Positions 12,612 through 23,520 of a stretch of 64,000 nucleotides of DNA are shown one piece after another. The stretch spans positions 827,501-891,500 of the forward strand of contig BSBM01000597.1 in assembly GCA_027924585.1 (NCBI GenBank), in the 5' to 3' direction. How positions within the stretch are numbered: the first letter of the stretch is position 1; every line of letters begins with the position of its first letter. This DNA comes from Larix kaempferi (Eukaryota > Streptophyta > Pinopsida > Pinales > Pinaceae). The position numbers and the translations under genes were made by a program. A model generated the notes under the pieces. It was not told where the DNA came from. It made no database searches and saw only the letters and a program-made list of their open reading frames with translations.

Positions 12612-12899
12612 CCTAGAGTTATGCATTCCTCTTCATTCCTATATTTTTCCCTCTTTCCTTTACTTTATTTTCTAATGTCATCATCACTTTGTTAAATGTT
12701 ACAACCATGCTTAAGAGAAATAACTAATAATTGAATCTTCATCCTTTCTTTTTGAACAAGATATTTTTATTTTATTTTTTGTTCCATAGAAGCCCCATCC
12801 AATCTTTCATAGGTGAACACATTTCCTTTTCAATTTTTGTTCATCTAATGTTTGAAAATTTTCTCTTATTTATACCCTCTAGATACTTAGAGTACTTGG
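12612..12899 (+). repeat. Dispersed repeat, copy 2
   Basis: A diverged second copy of 7910-8085. Similarity to copy 1 stops at 12899, exactly where the sequence TGTTAAAG of the following LTR begins. Copy 1 therefore behaves like an empty site for that insertion. Confidence 0.72.
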
Positions 12900-14401
12900 T
12901 GTTAAAGTTACAACATCATGAGTCATTCTCCAAGTCAATCTTTTGCACTAAAATTGAGCTTCGTGTGTTGAGGTAGTGCCTTATAGGAGCCTAAGTTGGA
13001 CTAAGGAAACTTCGAGTAGAATCTTGAGTTGGAATCAAGAATGAATAAGCCTTATGTGTAAAGGTTAAATCCTCATGTATTGAGCTAAGTGCTTTGTATG
13101 TCAAAGTGATGGTGCTGTACAGTCTTCTTTGTCAATACTAAGGTCTTGTGTGTCAAGACATATTTTCATTTGTTAAGGTGTTGCCTCATGTGTTGAGGTA
13201 ATGCTTTTCTTTTCGAAGCATGAATGATGTGTGACATACTACTAACCATGGTCTTAGAGATCGATAAGCTATCAAGTATCCTCTAGAGACTGGCCACCTC
13301 TAGAGTGAATTAATTTAGCATATGACCACTTGGAACGAGAGTAGATTGAGATAATCACATTATTGGAAAAATATCCTTGGTATATTTGATATGATAAATA
13401 ATTAAGTTGGCACAAGTGGACCATGCATATAAGACAAGAGATAAAGATAACATTAGTTAAGATAAGAGATAACTCGAATTTGTTGACTTAGGTGATTAGT
13501 GTGCTAAAAGAGTTAGCTATATGTTAATAAGAAATTCTCCAGTTATCAAGTGTGCTAAAAGAGTTAAATAAAGTGTTAACAAGAAATACTTCAATAAAAA
13601 GAGTTAACTAAAGTGTTAACAAAGAATATTTAGTTAACTAAGTGTTATGCATGACGACACTTGAGTTAAACTAAAGGACTACACTCGAGTTACGACACTT
13701 GCATGATGACACTTGAGTTAAACTAAAGGACTACACTTGAGTTATGACACTTGCATGACGACACTTGAGTTACGACACTTGCATGACGACACTTGAGTTA
13801 TGACACTTGCGTTGCGACACTTGAGTTACGACACTTGCATGACGACACTTGAGTTATGACACTTGCATTGCGACACTTGCATGATGACACTTGAGTTAGC
13901 CACCTAATTAAGTGATCCAGCACTCAGTTGAAGGGTGACTCCATCCTAAATTAATAAGACAAAGATAAATCCAAAGCATGAGAAGTATGGTAATATGGTT
14001 ATGCGGGATTGATGAAACCAATGTCGGAGTGAATTCTCTCTCTTGAAGGAAATTCACAACTTTTGTGATGTGACCAAATTAGTGAATTGGTTTAATGCAG
14101 AATATTATTCTGATTTCTCTTATTTCACCTATCTTTCTTGATCTATAATTGCACCAGGGGTGCTTGGTATTTCTCTCTGATATTGCACCAGGGGTTCTTG
14201 ATGTAATCTTCTCATTGTAAAGGAAATAGTATTTCCTATCTATCAATATGCTAAGGAATATTTTCTTGGGGTTTTCTCACTCATTTTATAGAGGGTTTCC
14301 CCAGGGTAAATTTCTGTGCCAACTGTGGATTTTTATGCTTTTGATTATTCATTGTTTTTCAAGCATTGTTGTAATTCCATAATTAAGATTAAAAATCAAC
14401 A
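12900..14401 (+). repeat. 5' LTR of a truncated copia element
   Basis: The right boundary is clear: ...AAAAATCAACA at 14401, followed directly by a primer-binding site. The left boundary TGTTAAAG at 12900 is inferred from the end of similarity between 12612-12899 and 7910-8085. The resulting LTR is about 1.5 kb, TG...CA, and contains short tandem repeats around 13500-13910. No 3' LTR is found downstream, so target duplications cannot be tested. Confidence 0.6.
13500..13910 (+). repeat. Short tandem repeats in copia LTR
   Basis: Two adjoining arrays. From about 13500 to 13640 there are copies of a unit with GTGCTAAAAGAGTTA and GTGTTAACAAGAAAT. From about 13650 to 13905 there are many copies of GACACTTGAGTTACGACAC and GACACTTGCATGACGACAC, a unit of about 17 bp arranged in pairs. 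Point differences among copies (ACG/ATG) show it is not an exact microsatellite. The same CACTTGCGACACTTG wording recurs in the copia LTRs at 26880 and 33510, suggesting related U3 material. Confidence 0.8.
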
Positions 14402-14817
14402 TGGTATCATATCCTAGGGCGTGAAAGAGATAAGTTGAGCAGTCAAGCTTGAGCCTACATTGATCCTAGGTGGTTTAAGTTGAGCATAGCACTTCAAGAA
14501 TAATGGCTTCAATCTCAGTAAGACCATAAGACAGACTTGAAGGAACTTCAAACTTCAATACTTAGAAGGCCAGGATTCTAAATATCCTGGAAGAGAATGA
14601 TCTAGATGTATATGTATCCAGTGTCATTTAAGAGCCTACTACTAATGATGGGCATACTACTTTCAAGAAGAATCAATCCAAATCAAAGAGAATCATGTAT
14701 GATTCTATGAAAGACAATTTGATGCCAGTGATTACTCCATTGAAGACTGCAAAGGAATGCTTCGACACTTTGAACATGTTATACAACTTGACGAGAAATT
14801 TATACTCAAAACTAGAA
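14402..14817 (+). pseudogene. Copia primer-binding site and gag start, truncated
   Basis: 14402 begins TGGTATCATATC, a mutated tRNA-Met primer site in the correct place after the LTR. An ATG at 14503 opens a copia gag-like frame: the ARILNILEENDLDVYV region matches the usual KxRxxxxLEENDL block, followed by KKNQSKSKRIMYDSMKDNL and LKTAKECFDTLNMLY. Stops interrupt it early (for example near 14529 and 14630). Coding similarity ends near 14817 and nothing of pol follows, so the element is cut off here. Confidence 0.78.
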
Positions 14818-15312
14818 CTCTAGCCATAGAAACCCATATTTTTTAATAAAAAAACACCAAAAACAACCCCAAATCAAAAAGTGGTGCTACTGATAGCACC
14901 ACTTTTTGATTTGGGGTCAAAAATATAGAAATGAACCAAAACATTTGTTATTGTTGTTTGCAAAAACCTTAAAATCAAGCTCTAAATTGAAAACTAATGC
15001 TATCGGTAGCACACTTTTTCAAAAAATGGCATTTTTATATGATTTTATCAAAATTGAAAATTGTGCTTATTTAATCTATTAGTAACATTGTATAAAAATT
15101 GCATTGAGTTAAACACAAATTATTCAATAAATAATTTGACCACTCTTTTCATATAAAATACAAAAAATTATGATATTCATCAGAAAATCATATAATAAAC
15201 CATAAGACGTAGAAGTAATTCATATCAAAATTCAAGCACTCCTTTAGAGTTTCCATACAAACAATGACATATTAATAAAAAAAGACAAAATGTTTCATGT
15301 CGAATATTCAAA
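14818..15312. other. AT-rich stretch with a perfect hairpin
   Basis: No gene seen. It holds the hairpin at 14866-14917, a related word near 15001 (CTATCGGTAGCACAC) and A/T-rich spacer up to the end of the next pseudogene. Confidence 0.55.
14866..14917. repeat. Perfect 24-bp inverted repeat
   Basis: The left arm 14866-14889 begins ACCCCAAATC and ends GGTGCTA. The right arm 14894-14917 is its exact reverse complement. The loop is the four bases CTGA. A 24-bp perfect stem in AT-rich DNA is unlikely by chance. It could be a transposon end, a foldback remnant or a small RNA hairpin; I cannot decide. Confidence 0.9.
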
Positions 15313-16909
15313 TCAACACATGGATTCTGACACACCATCAGCAGCTGCATTTTCTTCAGATGAATGACTGGATGAATATTTAAATGACTTGTATTCTTCT
15401 CTAGTATCAACAAGTGCACCATCTGAATCTTCATGTACGCCCAACATTTCATATGCCATATTCCTTCTAGATCTACGCCTTGGTTTAGTAGACTCCCATG
15501 TTGCAACTATTTATGGTGCCAACAATCTTTTGATAATCTCTATACTCTTGGAGCGAAGAGTGCCTTTCCTTGTTTACTGGAAGTCATAAACTAGTATGTC
15601 AACATCCTATAATTTCAAAATTTCTATGCGACAATGATTTACATCTTGACCCTTTCTATTTATCTTTTTGCAAACCCTTTTCTTGATCACCATATCCGGC
15701 TTGTACACACCATGAAATGGGTTTGTGTCTGTTGCATAACAATCTACTTCAATAGATATAAATTCTTCATTTTCTTTATTGACCTTCATAACTTTTGCAA
15801 TCCAGAATGGATAACCACATGGATCTTCTGTGGCCAAAACTACAATAATGAAACCCTCCTTAATATCTTACAATCAACCTCTGTAAAGCTCTCCCATCAC
15901 CTCACGTCGTGCAGATGATCTTCTAAATCCAATGTACATTTCCCTTTCTTCTGGTTGAGAAGGCTCAACACCTCCAGGATCAACATTTCTCTCCTCATTT
16001 TCATTTGACATACTTTGTGGCCAACCAAATGGAGTATTCAAAAAAATGTCTCCATTTGTAGAATTTGTAATTATGTCATTTTGCTCCATGAAAAATGACT
16101 ACCACCAAACATAATCAACAACCTCAAAATAGTCATATGTATCTTTGATAGAATTTTGTATTTCTTCCAAGCATTGAGAAGAATCGACATCTCTAATGTA
16201 TCGGCGTGAATTTTGAATCTCAACAGCTGATTGCAGCAATGATAACTTTGAAGCATACATTTGACGACCTGGGATGAATTTCAGAAATGCTAAACCTGAT
16301 GTAGGACCCATTCTGCACTTGTCGAGTACTTCATACCCCAAAGTAGTGTTTTCCCATCAATTCTTTTTATGTGAAATTGATGCTGAAAGCTAATGTCATA
16401 AATTTTTTCAATGCGATCCCAAAATAAATATTCGCATATCAATAGTTTCCTCCAATGTTAGCACAACAAGCTCTGGACTATTTGTTTTTCTAATAATTTC
16501 AGTTAATGATGGTAGGCTCCCAACATTCTTCCTCCCCAATGTCACTGCAAAACAGCTAAAAGTTTGATCAATATGGTCATGTGTATGCCTAACAAGAGGG
16601 AAACCAACTTTAACCTTCTGAAAAGTTCCCAATTCAACAAGCATGTTCAGATAACCAAACATGATCTGATTTTTGTTTTCCTGTCTGGTGTTGTCCAAGT
16701 ACAGATATAGAACTTGAGGAAGATTACCAGACCAATGATTCAGCACATGGTGAATTATGGTAATGGTCAAATTTGCATCATTATGAATATTGGGAGCTGT
16801 AAAGTAAACATTTGGAGACATTGGACCATTAAAAACCATAAAACCAACCAAGTGAAACTGAATAAAATTTTCCTCCTTTAAATTCTTTGGTATACGAACA
16901 AAATGTGGC

Positions 16910-17507
16910 TAATCCGAATTTCTGTGGGAATGAAACAAAAGATAGCATATACATAATCATATACATAGATATATATTCACATAAACAGATATATGGCAAG
17001 AAACAAAGTGATACAGTAAACACATATTCTATTACATATCGGAAATAGAATAGACTGTAAATACATCTAGAATGGTAGTAGCTATCTCTGAGAAGAGATG
17101 TGGCTGCTGTGCTCATTCGTGCTAAGATGAATACAAAGAGAGACCGAAAGGGCCTATTTATCATAAGCATGAGGGAAAGAATCCCAAACATTAAAAAACC
17201 TAACCCTTAGAAGATGAACGGTCATAAATTTTGCGGCCCCAAGGTGGTTAGTTGAACAGTCAACTTCCTGGAGTCATAAATTTTGTATACGATCTCCATT
17301 TGGGGCGCTCGGTAGCACGTTGAAAATATCTATCCGAGGACTACGCTTCGGACTAATATTTCCCCAAAAACATCATTTAGGGCCTCAAAACAACACGGAA
17401 TTTTGGGACTCAAAAAACTGTAGAAAAATTACTAGAAAATTGACAAAATGGGAAATTGTTTTGAGCCAGTGGAATAAGTGGGTGGCCACCGATATCCATC
17501 TGTATCA
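16910..17507 (-). mobile_element. 598-bp solo LTR-like insertion in the pseudogene
   Basis: The insert is flanked by GTGGC (16905-16909) and GTAGC (17508-17512), a 5-bp duplication with one change. Removing it rejoins the coding sequence between KKKTLLL and HFVRIPKNL. On the minus strand it starts TGATACAGATGG and ends ATTCGGATTA, a TG...CA form with the last CA changed to TA. It contains a TATA-like GATAAATAGG. It shows no coding content and is not closely similar to the other LTRs in this window. Identification as a solo LTR rests on the duplication, ends and TATA-like box, so other insertion types remain possible. Confidence 0.68.
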
Positions 17508-18589
17508 GTAGCAAAAGTGTTTTTTTCTTATCCATACCATCAATTATCAAACCCATATACTTATATGGTTCATCATAACACTTATTGCGATGTTTTTATA
17601 AAAAATTTCGTTCAACTGATTGTTGATTGCAATGTGCTTGAAGTTCTTTAACAACAGAATCTACAAATAAAATAAAAACAAAACATAACATTGATAAGAT
17701 TTCGTAATATACATTTATTGCAAAAAAATAAAGTTTATAGAGACATACCTCTCTCTATCCCTTCTGATTTATCCCTTCTTTGTTAAAGAGAAACACATAT
17801 ACTGCAAACCCCCATCCTTGACCTCTTAGGAATACAGACATTGTTGAACTTTGTTTTCCATAGTCTTGTAAAATATGCATATCTAATGAAATTGTTATTT
17901 CCTTCAGCATCTTGAACAAATGCCTTGTACAAGTTGTAGATTTCTAGCCTTGAGAAATTATCTAGAATGTGTATGGTTTCTCTATATGGCATACTCTCTC
18001 CATGCTTAGAAAATAATTCATGCCTCCATGACATTGCAATGTTTGTTAATGGCCCACTAGCTTGTGCATGATATTCTTTAGAATAAAATGTAGGATCCTT
18101 TTCTAGCCTTGTCTGGATTCTTGATAGTCTAAGATTACCAATTGAGTGGATTCTTTTGAATTCCCTTCCACAAAGCATAATACTTCCAATGCGATAATTA
18201 TAACCTCCCTTTGTAGAAATAATGCACCCTAGAAAATATGAATTTTGCATATTTTTGTTCATTGATAGATATGCTCGTCTTTTCTGAAAAGCATAATTGT
18301 AGTGTATTTTTTTCAGACAATTTTTTTGGCAACAATCACTTGAAATCAAATCAGTAATATAACTGGGACTTGTGAGAAAATATTTCCTAGACCTTGTATA
18401 ACTAGAATGTTTTGGATTGATATAATTTCCCTATATATAATTTGGTATAATTTCCCTTTTTGTTTCATCAACCATTAAATCACCCTCATTAGAATGAATA
18501 TCGTCATCAATGTGAGGAATATCATACCTCTCATTGAGATTATCATCACCAAAATTAGTAGGAGAATGAGTATCTGCATCAATATCAAG

Positions 18590-19770
18590 TTTATCACTTG
18601 AGTTTAAATTAACATCATTGGTGGGTTCATCCTCCCCAAAATCATCATTTGTCTCATTAAAATCCTCACTTGGAGGGAAATCATCATCAATGCCATCAAA
18701 ATCCTTTCTTGGAGTAAAATAACCTTCATCATTATTGGTGCCTACATCCTCAACATAATCATCACCTGTCCCTTTAAAATACTCGCTTGGAGAAAAATCA
18801 TCATCAGTGCCATCAAAGTCCACGCTTGAAGGAAAATCATCATCGGTGCCATCAGAATCCTCGCTCGGAGGAAATTCATCTTCACCATTATCGGTGCCCT
18901 CATCCTCACCAACTTCATAATCCATCCCATTAAAATCCTCGCTTGGAGGAATATAATCATTGATGCCATTAAAATCCTCGCTTGGAGGAAAATCGTCTTC
19001 GCTACCATCATAATCCTCGCTTGGAGGAAAATCATCTTCACCATTATTGGTGCCTGCATCCTCACCAAAATCATCATTTGTCCCATTAAAATCCTCACTT
19101 AGAGGAAAATCATCATTAGAGCCATCAAAATCTTGGTTGGGAGGAAAACCATCTTCAACATTGTTGTTTCCTTTATCCTCACCAAACTCATCATCTGTCC
19201 CATTAAAATCCTCGCTTGGAGGAAAATCATCATCTATGCCATCAAAATCCTCGCTTGGACGAAAATCACCGTCAGTGCCATCACAATCCTTGCTTGGGGG
19301 TGGAACATTATCAATCCCATTAAAATCATCGCTTGGTGGAAAATCATCTATACCATCATTAGTGCCTTCATACTCACAAAAATTATTATCTATCCCATCA
19401 AAATCCTCACTTGGAGGAAAATCAAGTTTGTTGTCTTGTAAATCCTCTCTTGGAGGAAAATCCTCCCTTGAAGGAAATTCATCGTTTGTGCTTTGAAAAT
19501 CCTCTCTTGGAGGAAAATCTTGGCTTGAAGGAAAATCATTTTTGATGCTTTGAGAATCATTTCCTTGAGCAAAATCATCATTGGTGCCTTGAAATCGTCA
19601 CTTGGAGGAAAATTTCCATCATCTTCCTCAATGTCTTTCAAATATCCACATGGAGGAAGCTCTTCATCATCATCATTAATGCCTTTAACATCTTCACTTG
19701 AAGGTAAATCATCATCGGTGCCTTTGAAATCCCCACTTAAATCAAAATTTCCATAATCTTCAGACATTGA
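18590..19770 (-). repeat. Acidic-peptide coding tandem repeat
   Basis: Imperfect repeats of about 30-36 bp with the plus-strand wording CCATCAAAATCCTCGCTTGG and AGGAAAATCATCATC. On the minus strand they encode runs of D/E with FPPSEDFDG. Copies vary in length and frame, so the present coding frame changes along the array. Such acidic repeats are plausible as a flexible N-terminal tail; they also explain long spurious open frames on the opposite strand. Confidence 0.85.
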
Positions 19771-19791
19771 GATTGATTTAGACGAGTCCAT

Positions 19792-20449
19792 GACTTTTCA
19801 CTACAAAGTTTAAGAGAAAGAAATTTCCTCACACTCCTCACCCAAAATACAATGGTGCAACTATCAACCCCCAACAATATTAGATCTAAAAGAACGAATT
19901 TTTCCCTCCCAAATTTCCCCTCCCAAACATTCCCTCCAAAATTTCACCTCAAAATTTTCCCTCCAAAATTTCCCTGCAAAATAAATCACACATGTCAAAC
20001 ACAACTATAACACTAGTAAAAGTAATTTAATTTATTGTATGACGATTGTAATAATAGTAAGAAAATAACAATTAAACAATGCTATCCAAAATTCCTAATA
20101 CAATATTCGTTATTTACATTAATTTTTTTAAACCAAAAGTCACAACACTAGTCAAATTTCATTTAATGTCTTCTTCTTTATATTTAGAAATAATGCATTA
20201 TCTAATTACACAGTTTTTAATCCCACGCTCATAAAATTGTAAAATACAACCTATTTTATAATATATTAACATAGTTTGGTTTTCTATAGTCACCATTTGC
20301 AAACAACGATCCACAAGGATTTGGAGACCATCGAACAGCTTCAAACATTGTCAATGTTAGTTGAATTAATTTTTTTTATGTTTTAATGCATTTTTTTTTC
20401 CTATGGGCTTTGGTAGGCCCTCTATAAAACCTGGGGGTTTTTTTTTTCG
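19792..20449. other. Upstream region of the pseudogene
   Basis: Pyrimidine-rich microrepeats of the type CCCTCCAAAATTTCC lie at about 19895-19985, just upstream of the minus-strand start, and could be old leader or promoter sequence. The rest is AT-rich spacer. No gene or clear transposon end was found, and I could not find matching terminal inverted repeats on the two sides of the pseudogene. Confidence 0.5.
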
Positions 20450-20499
20450 GGCAGAGGGCATAGGAATCTTAGCCCCCATTGCCACCTTAGCCCCCATTG

Positions 20500-20815
20500 C
20501 ATAGCCCAAACAGCATCCATTGCATAGCCTGTGGGCTATGGAATGGCCCATGGCCATTTAATAGCATGTGGGCTATCCAATGGCCCATGGCCATTTCATA
20601 GCTTGTGGGCTATGCATGGCCATTGCATAGCCCATGGGCTATGAAATGGCAATGGCCAATGGGTCGCCCCAATAGGCTCCCATTGCATAGCTCGTGGGAT
20701 ATGCAATGGCCATTGGCTACCATTGCATATCCCACGGGATATGCAATGGCCATTGGCTACCATTGCATATCCCACGGGATATGCAATGCAATGGCCAATG
20801 CATAACCCAAAGGGG
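20500..20815. repeat. Array of palindromic GCATAGCCCATGGGCTATGC-type words
   Basis: The sequence is dominated by variants of a palindrome built from CATTGCATAGCCC and GGGCTATGCAATG, alternating with ATGGCCCATGGCCAT. Around 20711-20790 a 40-bp direct repeat is also visible (CATTGGCTACCATTGCATAT). Every unit can fold on itself. GC content rises sharply compared with both flanks. No gene. The array continues as the GAGCTC hairpins and, beyond the gypsy insertion, at 34612. Confidence 0.88.
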
Positions 20816-20820
20816 GTGGT

Positions 20821-21281
20821 ACTGTGGGCTCCCAGATGGGGTCAGGGGAGCGGAGCTCCGCCCCCGATCCCCCTCTGGGAACCCACAGTGCCCCTCGTCG
20901 GGGGGGCACTATGGGCGCCCAGAGCGAGCCCGGTGGCAGAGCTCCGCTCCACCACGACCCCCTCTAGGCACCCACAATGGCCCCCGTCGGGCGGCGCGAT
21001 TCTGAGAATCACGCCGCCCACTAGTGTGGGCGTTGTGGGCGCTCAGAAGGGGCCAGGAGGTGGAGAAGCTCTACACCCAAGCCCCGTCTAGTCGCCCACA
21101 GCGCCCGCCCAACAAGGGGGTGTTGTGGGCACCCAAAGGGAACCCCGAGGGAGGAGCTCTGCTCCTCCCCTCGGGAACCCTTTGGGCGCTTAATGCATAT
21201 CCCACAAGCTATGCAATGGGAACCCATTGGGGCAGCCCATTACATAGCTAGTGGGCTATGCAATGGGCGTCTGTTGGGGCG
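20821..21281. repeat. GC-rich tandem hairpins centred on GAGCTC, left part
   Basis: Consecutive long imperfect palindromes. Unit 1 is 20821-20889 (centre GAGCTC at 20853; arms ACTGTGGG and CCCACAGT). Unit 2 is about 20909-20978 (centre 20939). 20989-21019 is a 31-bp palindrome around GATTCTGAGAATC with one mismatched pair. The next unit is 21033-21100 (centre AAGCTC). Then comes 21124-21190 (centre 21154; arms with AAAGGGAACC and GGGAACCCTTT). Spacers are also self-complementary (20886-20910). The last 90 bp return to the GCTATGCAATGG wording before the gypsy LTR. Confidence 0.9.
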
Positions 21282-21656
21282 TGTTAGGAACCCATGTCAA
21301 CCCTTCTCTTTACTTTGTTAGTATATTGTTGTTGGACGCATATGCTTTATAAGTCGTCCCATAGTATTTGTTGATCCATAGTTTGCGTTATTGTTGTTGG
21401 GTGCATATTCTTTGTAATTCCTCCCATAGTATTTGTTGATCCATATTTTGTATTGGCCGATGGTATTGACCCATAGTATTGGCGCCTAGACTTAGTATAT
21501 AAGTTTGTGTTGAGGCCAATGAAGGCACCGTGAAGTTATTTGTATTGAGTTTGCTCAAAGGAGGTTTCCCCCTCGAATTGGCCAGCAATCAATAAAAATA
21601 TTATGTGATCTCATATATTGTTCATTTTATCAATTAATTGTTGCAGGTTCCTCACA
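21282..21656 (+). repeat. 5' LTR of gypsy element 2
   Basis: 375 bp, from TGTTAGGAACC to GGTTCCTCACA. It carries a repeated TCCCATAGTATTTGTTGATC word. About 90% identical by eye to 34237-34611, and the same family as the LTRs at 1022, 5464 and 43506. Confidence 0.96.
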
Positions 21657-21658
21657 TC

Positions 21659-21670
21659 TGGTATCAGAGC
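21659..21670 (+). other. Primer-binding site (tRNA-Met), gypsy element 2
   Basis: TGGTATCAGAGC, complementary to the 3' end of initiator tRNA-Met, two bases after the LTR. A 19-20-base A run at about 22216 lies in the leader between this site and gag. Confidence 0.95.
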
Positions 21671-22696
21671 ACTTTCTTGGGCTCGTTGGGTGAAATTTCT
21701 GCTAAATTTTTGTTTCGCATATGTTGCAGGTCTAGATCTGGGAATAATCCCTATCTGCTTAACTGTGGGAAGTACTTGGGCATAATCCCTAAAACTCATT
21801 GTGAGGAGTACCACAGGAACCCCGAAATAACTGGCCCATTGAGAGGACCTGGCAGCGAAAATGGCAACGATCCCTACCTGATTGACTAGTTCCCACCCGT
21901 GAGGTAAACCAAGCGCTGTCGTTTGTGGCAAAGCGGTTATCAGTTTTACCTGAGCCGTGGAGTGAGGGGTACTACCCCAATACGCAAGCCGTTAGACAAC
22001 ATTGGTGGTCGAGTGAATCCCCTGAACCGTTAGGAAGCCGAGCATACCTGGGGTCCATATCTATTTTCAGTTGATACTATCGCATATTTCCTCTGCCCAA
22101 AACTGTTTTCGACCACTTTTGCGTCTTTTTTGATCCATTTGTTGTCAATCACTTCCGCGTCATTGCAGATCCATCTATTGTTGATCTCTTTCGTGTCGTT
22201 GTAGATCCATTTCTGGAAAAAAAAAAAAAAAAAAATCGTGTTTCCGCCATATCTCCCTTGTTTTAACTTTGTTTCTCTTGAAACTTACTTGACACCCCTG
22301 CAATCCCATCCTACATATTTCATTCCTGAGGACCCTATCCCAAATTCCACTTCCCAATGCCAAAAATCCCACATTTGTCTATTTTTAGGGTTTTCCATAA
22401 CTTCTTTGATTTTCACCCAATCGCCTTCAAACTTTACCACAATGTTCATTTCATATTTCTGCTTATTTGTCCCTCTCTGCGAAATTTTCTCATTCTTTCA
22501 CCCCACTCCTGAAATCCCCCTTTTATGCTTCCCCATCCCTTTGAAAGTGTCAAAAACCTAGTCAAACCCAAATTACCCATCAATTTTTTTCCTAAATCCA
22601 TATTTTCCTTTACTAAAATAGTTTATGTTTTTGTTTATCTACCCACTCAAAAAAAAAATCCTGGTTATGGTTGTCACCCGGGAAGGAGCAAAAACC

Positions 22697-23520
22697 ATGG
22701 AGGAAGAACTTGCATCCATCAAAACCAAACTCCAGGATCTGGATGAAAAATTTCTCGGCCTCCATCTTGAGCATTCAACCATGAATAGTAAACGACAGTT
22801 AGAGTCTTCTTGAGACAATGGGTTGTCTTCATCTAGCAATTTCTGTGGTCCGAAGCTTGATTTTCTTCGCTTTAATGGTACTGATCCAACTAGATGGATC
22901 TATCAGGAAAAACAATATTTCAGTCTACATAATACTTTTGATGTCAACAAAATTCCACTTGCATCCTTTCATTTGGAACATGAAGCTCTTCAATGGTACC
23001 GTTGGTACATCAAGGCTCATGAAGAGCCAAAATGGCCCGATTTTTTCTAGCTCATTTTGCAATGATTTGGTCCTAGTGCTTTTGATGACTTCACAGGAGC
23101 CCTCACTAAACTTCACCAAATTGGCACTATGAGAGAGTATCAAACCGAATTTGAGAAACTATCCAACCACACCGAAGGATTTCCTGATGAATTCTAAAGG
23201 AGTTGTTTTATCAGTGGTCTAAAGGATGCAATCCGCTCTAAGGTCAAAATATTATATCCTAACACCATGATGGAAGCCCTGGGGTTGGCTAAGTTGGCAG
23301 AAGACAAGATTGCATCCCACCAACACTCCAAAACCACTTTTGTTCCCTTTAGAAATATGGGTTCTCAACGACCTCCCATCCCACCACCTCCTCAACCAAC
23401 TCCTATCAAGCATTTGTCTAAAAAAGAGATGCGGGAACATAGAGAAAAAAGGCTTTGTTATAATTGTGATGAGAAATTCACTCTGGGACATAGATGTGTT
23501 GAGAAAAAGAGATATCTCTT
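22697..23520 (+). pseudogene. gag of gypsy element 2
   Basis: The ATG at 22697 opens MEEELASIKTKLQDLDEKF, the same start as in element 1. After a stop near 22811 the frame continues with NFCGPKLDFLRFNGTDPTRW and EALQWYRWYIKAH, then stops at about 23050 (a CAG-to-TAG change compared with element 1) and 23197. The nucleocapsid zinc knuckle CYNCDEKFTLGHRC is intact at 23456-23497. Gag would form the virus-like particle and bind element RNA. The stops make it non-functional. Confidence 0.88.

Larger units (their letters stand above)
15313..19791 (-). pseudogene. Decayed multi-exon gene, uncharacterised HTHDHIDQ family
   Basis: Read on the minus strand. The start at 19791 opens an acidic N-terminus built of DDDFPPSEDFDG-type repeats. 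Then follow a C-rich segment (SSDCCQKNCLKKI, about 18330), a middle domain (FYSKEYHAQASGP; LWKTKFNNVCIPKRSRMGVC, 17800-18100), an exon with IIDGMDKKKTL (17515-17660), and the conserved core at 16408-16910 with YLYLDNTRQENKN and HTHDHIDQTFS. The C-terminus contains FWIAKVMKV (about 15800). A GT-AG intron is visible at about 17660-17753. The core motifs recall plant and protist proteins annotated as DUF7869, from memory and not searched; role unknown, possibly transposase-related. Stops (for example 18431), frameshifts in the acidic part and an inserted LTR make it a pseudogene. Confidence 0.6.

Noticed and set aside
19047-19496. Plus-strand frame rich in serine, lysine and leucine
   Set aside because: It is the antisense of the acidic repeat in the minus-strand pseudogene.
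14818-20400. Terminal inverted repeats of a DNA transposon around the decayed HTHDHIDQ gene
   Set aside because: I compared the ends near 14820 and 20360; only weak A/T-rich similarity is seen, not enough to call ends.
20605-21251. Several overlapping frames in the GC-rich palindrome block
   Set aside because: GC-rich palindromic DNA has few stops on both strands; the predicted peptides are repeat translations.
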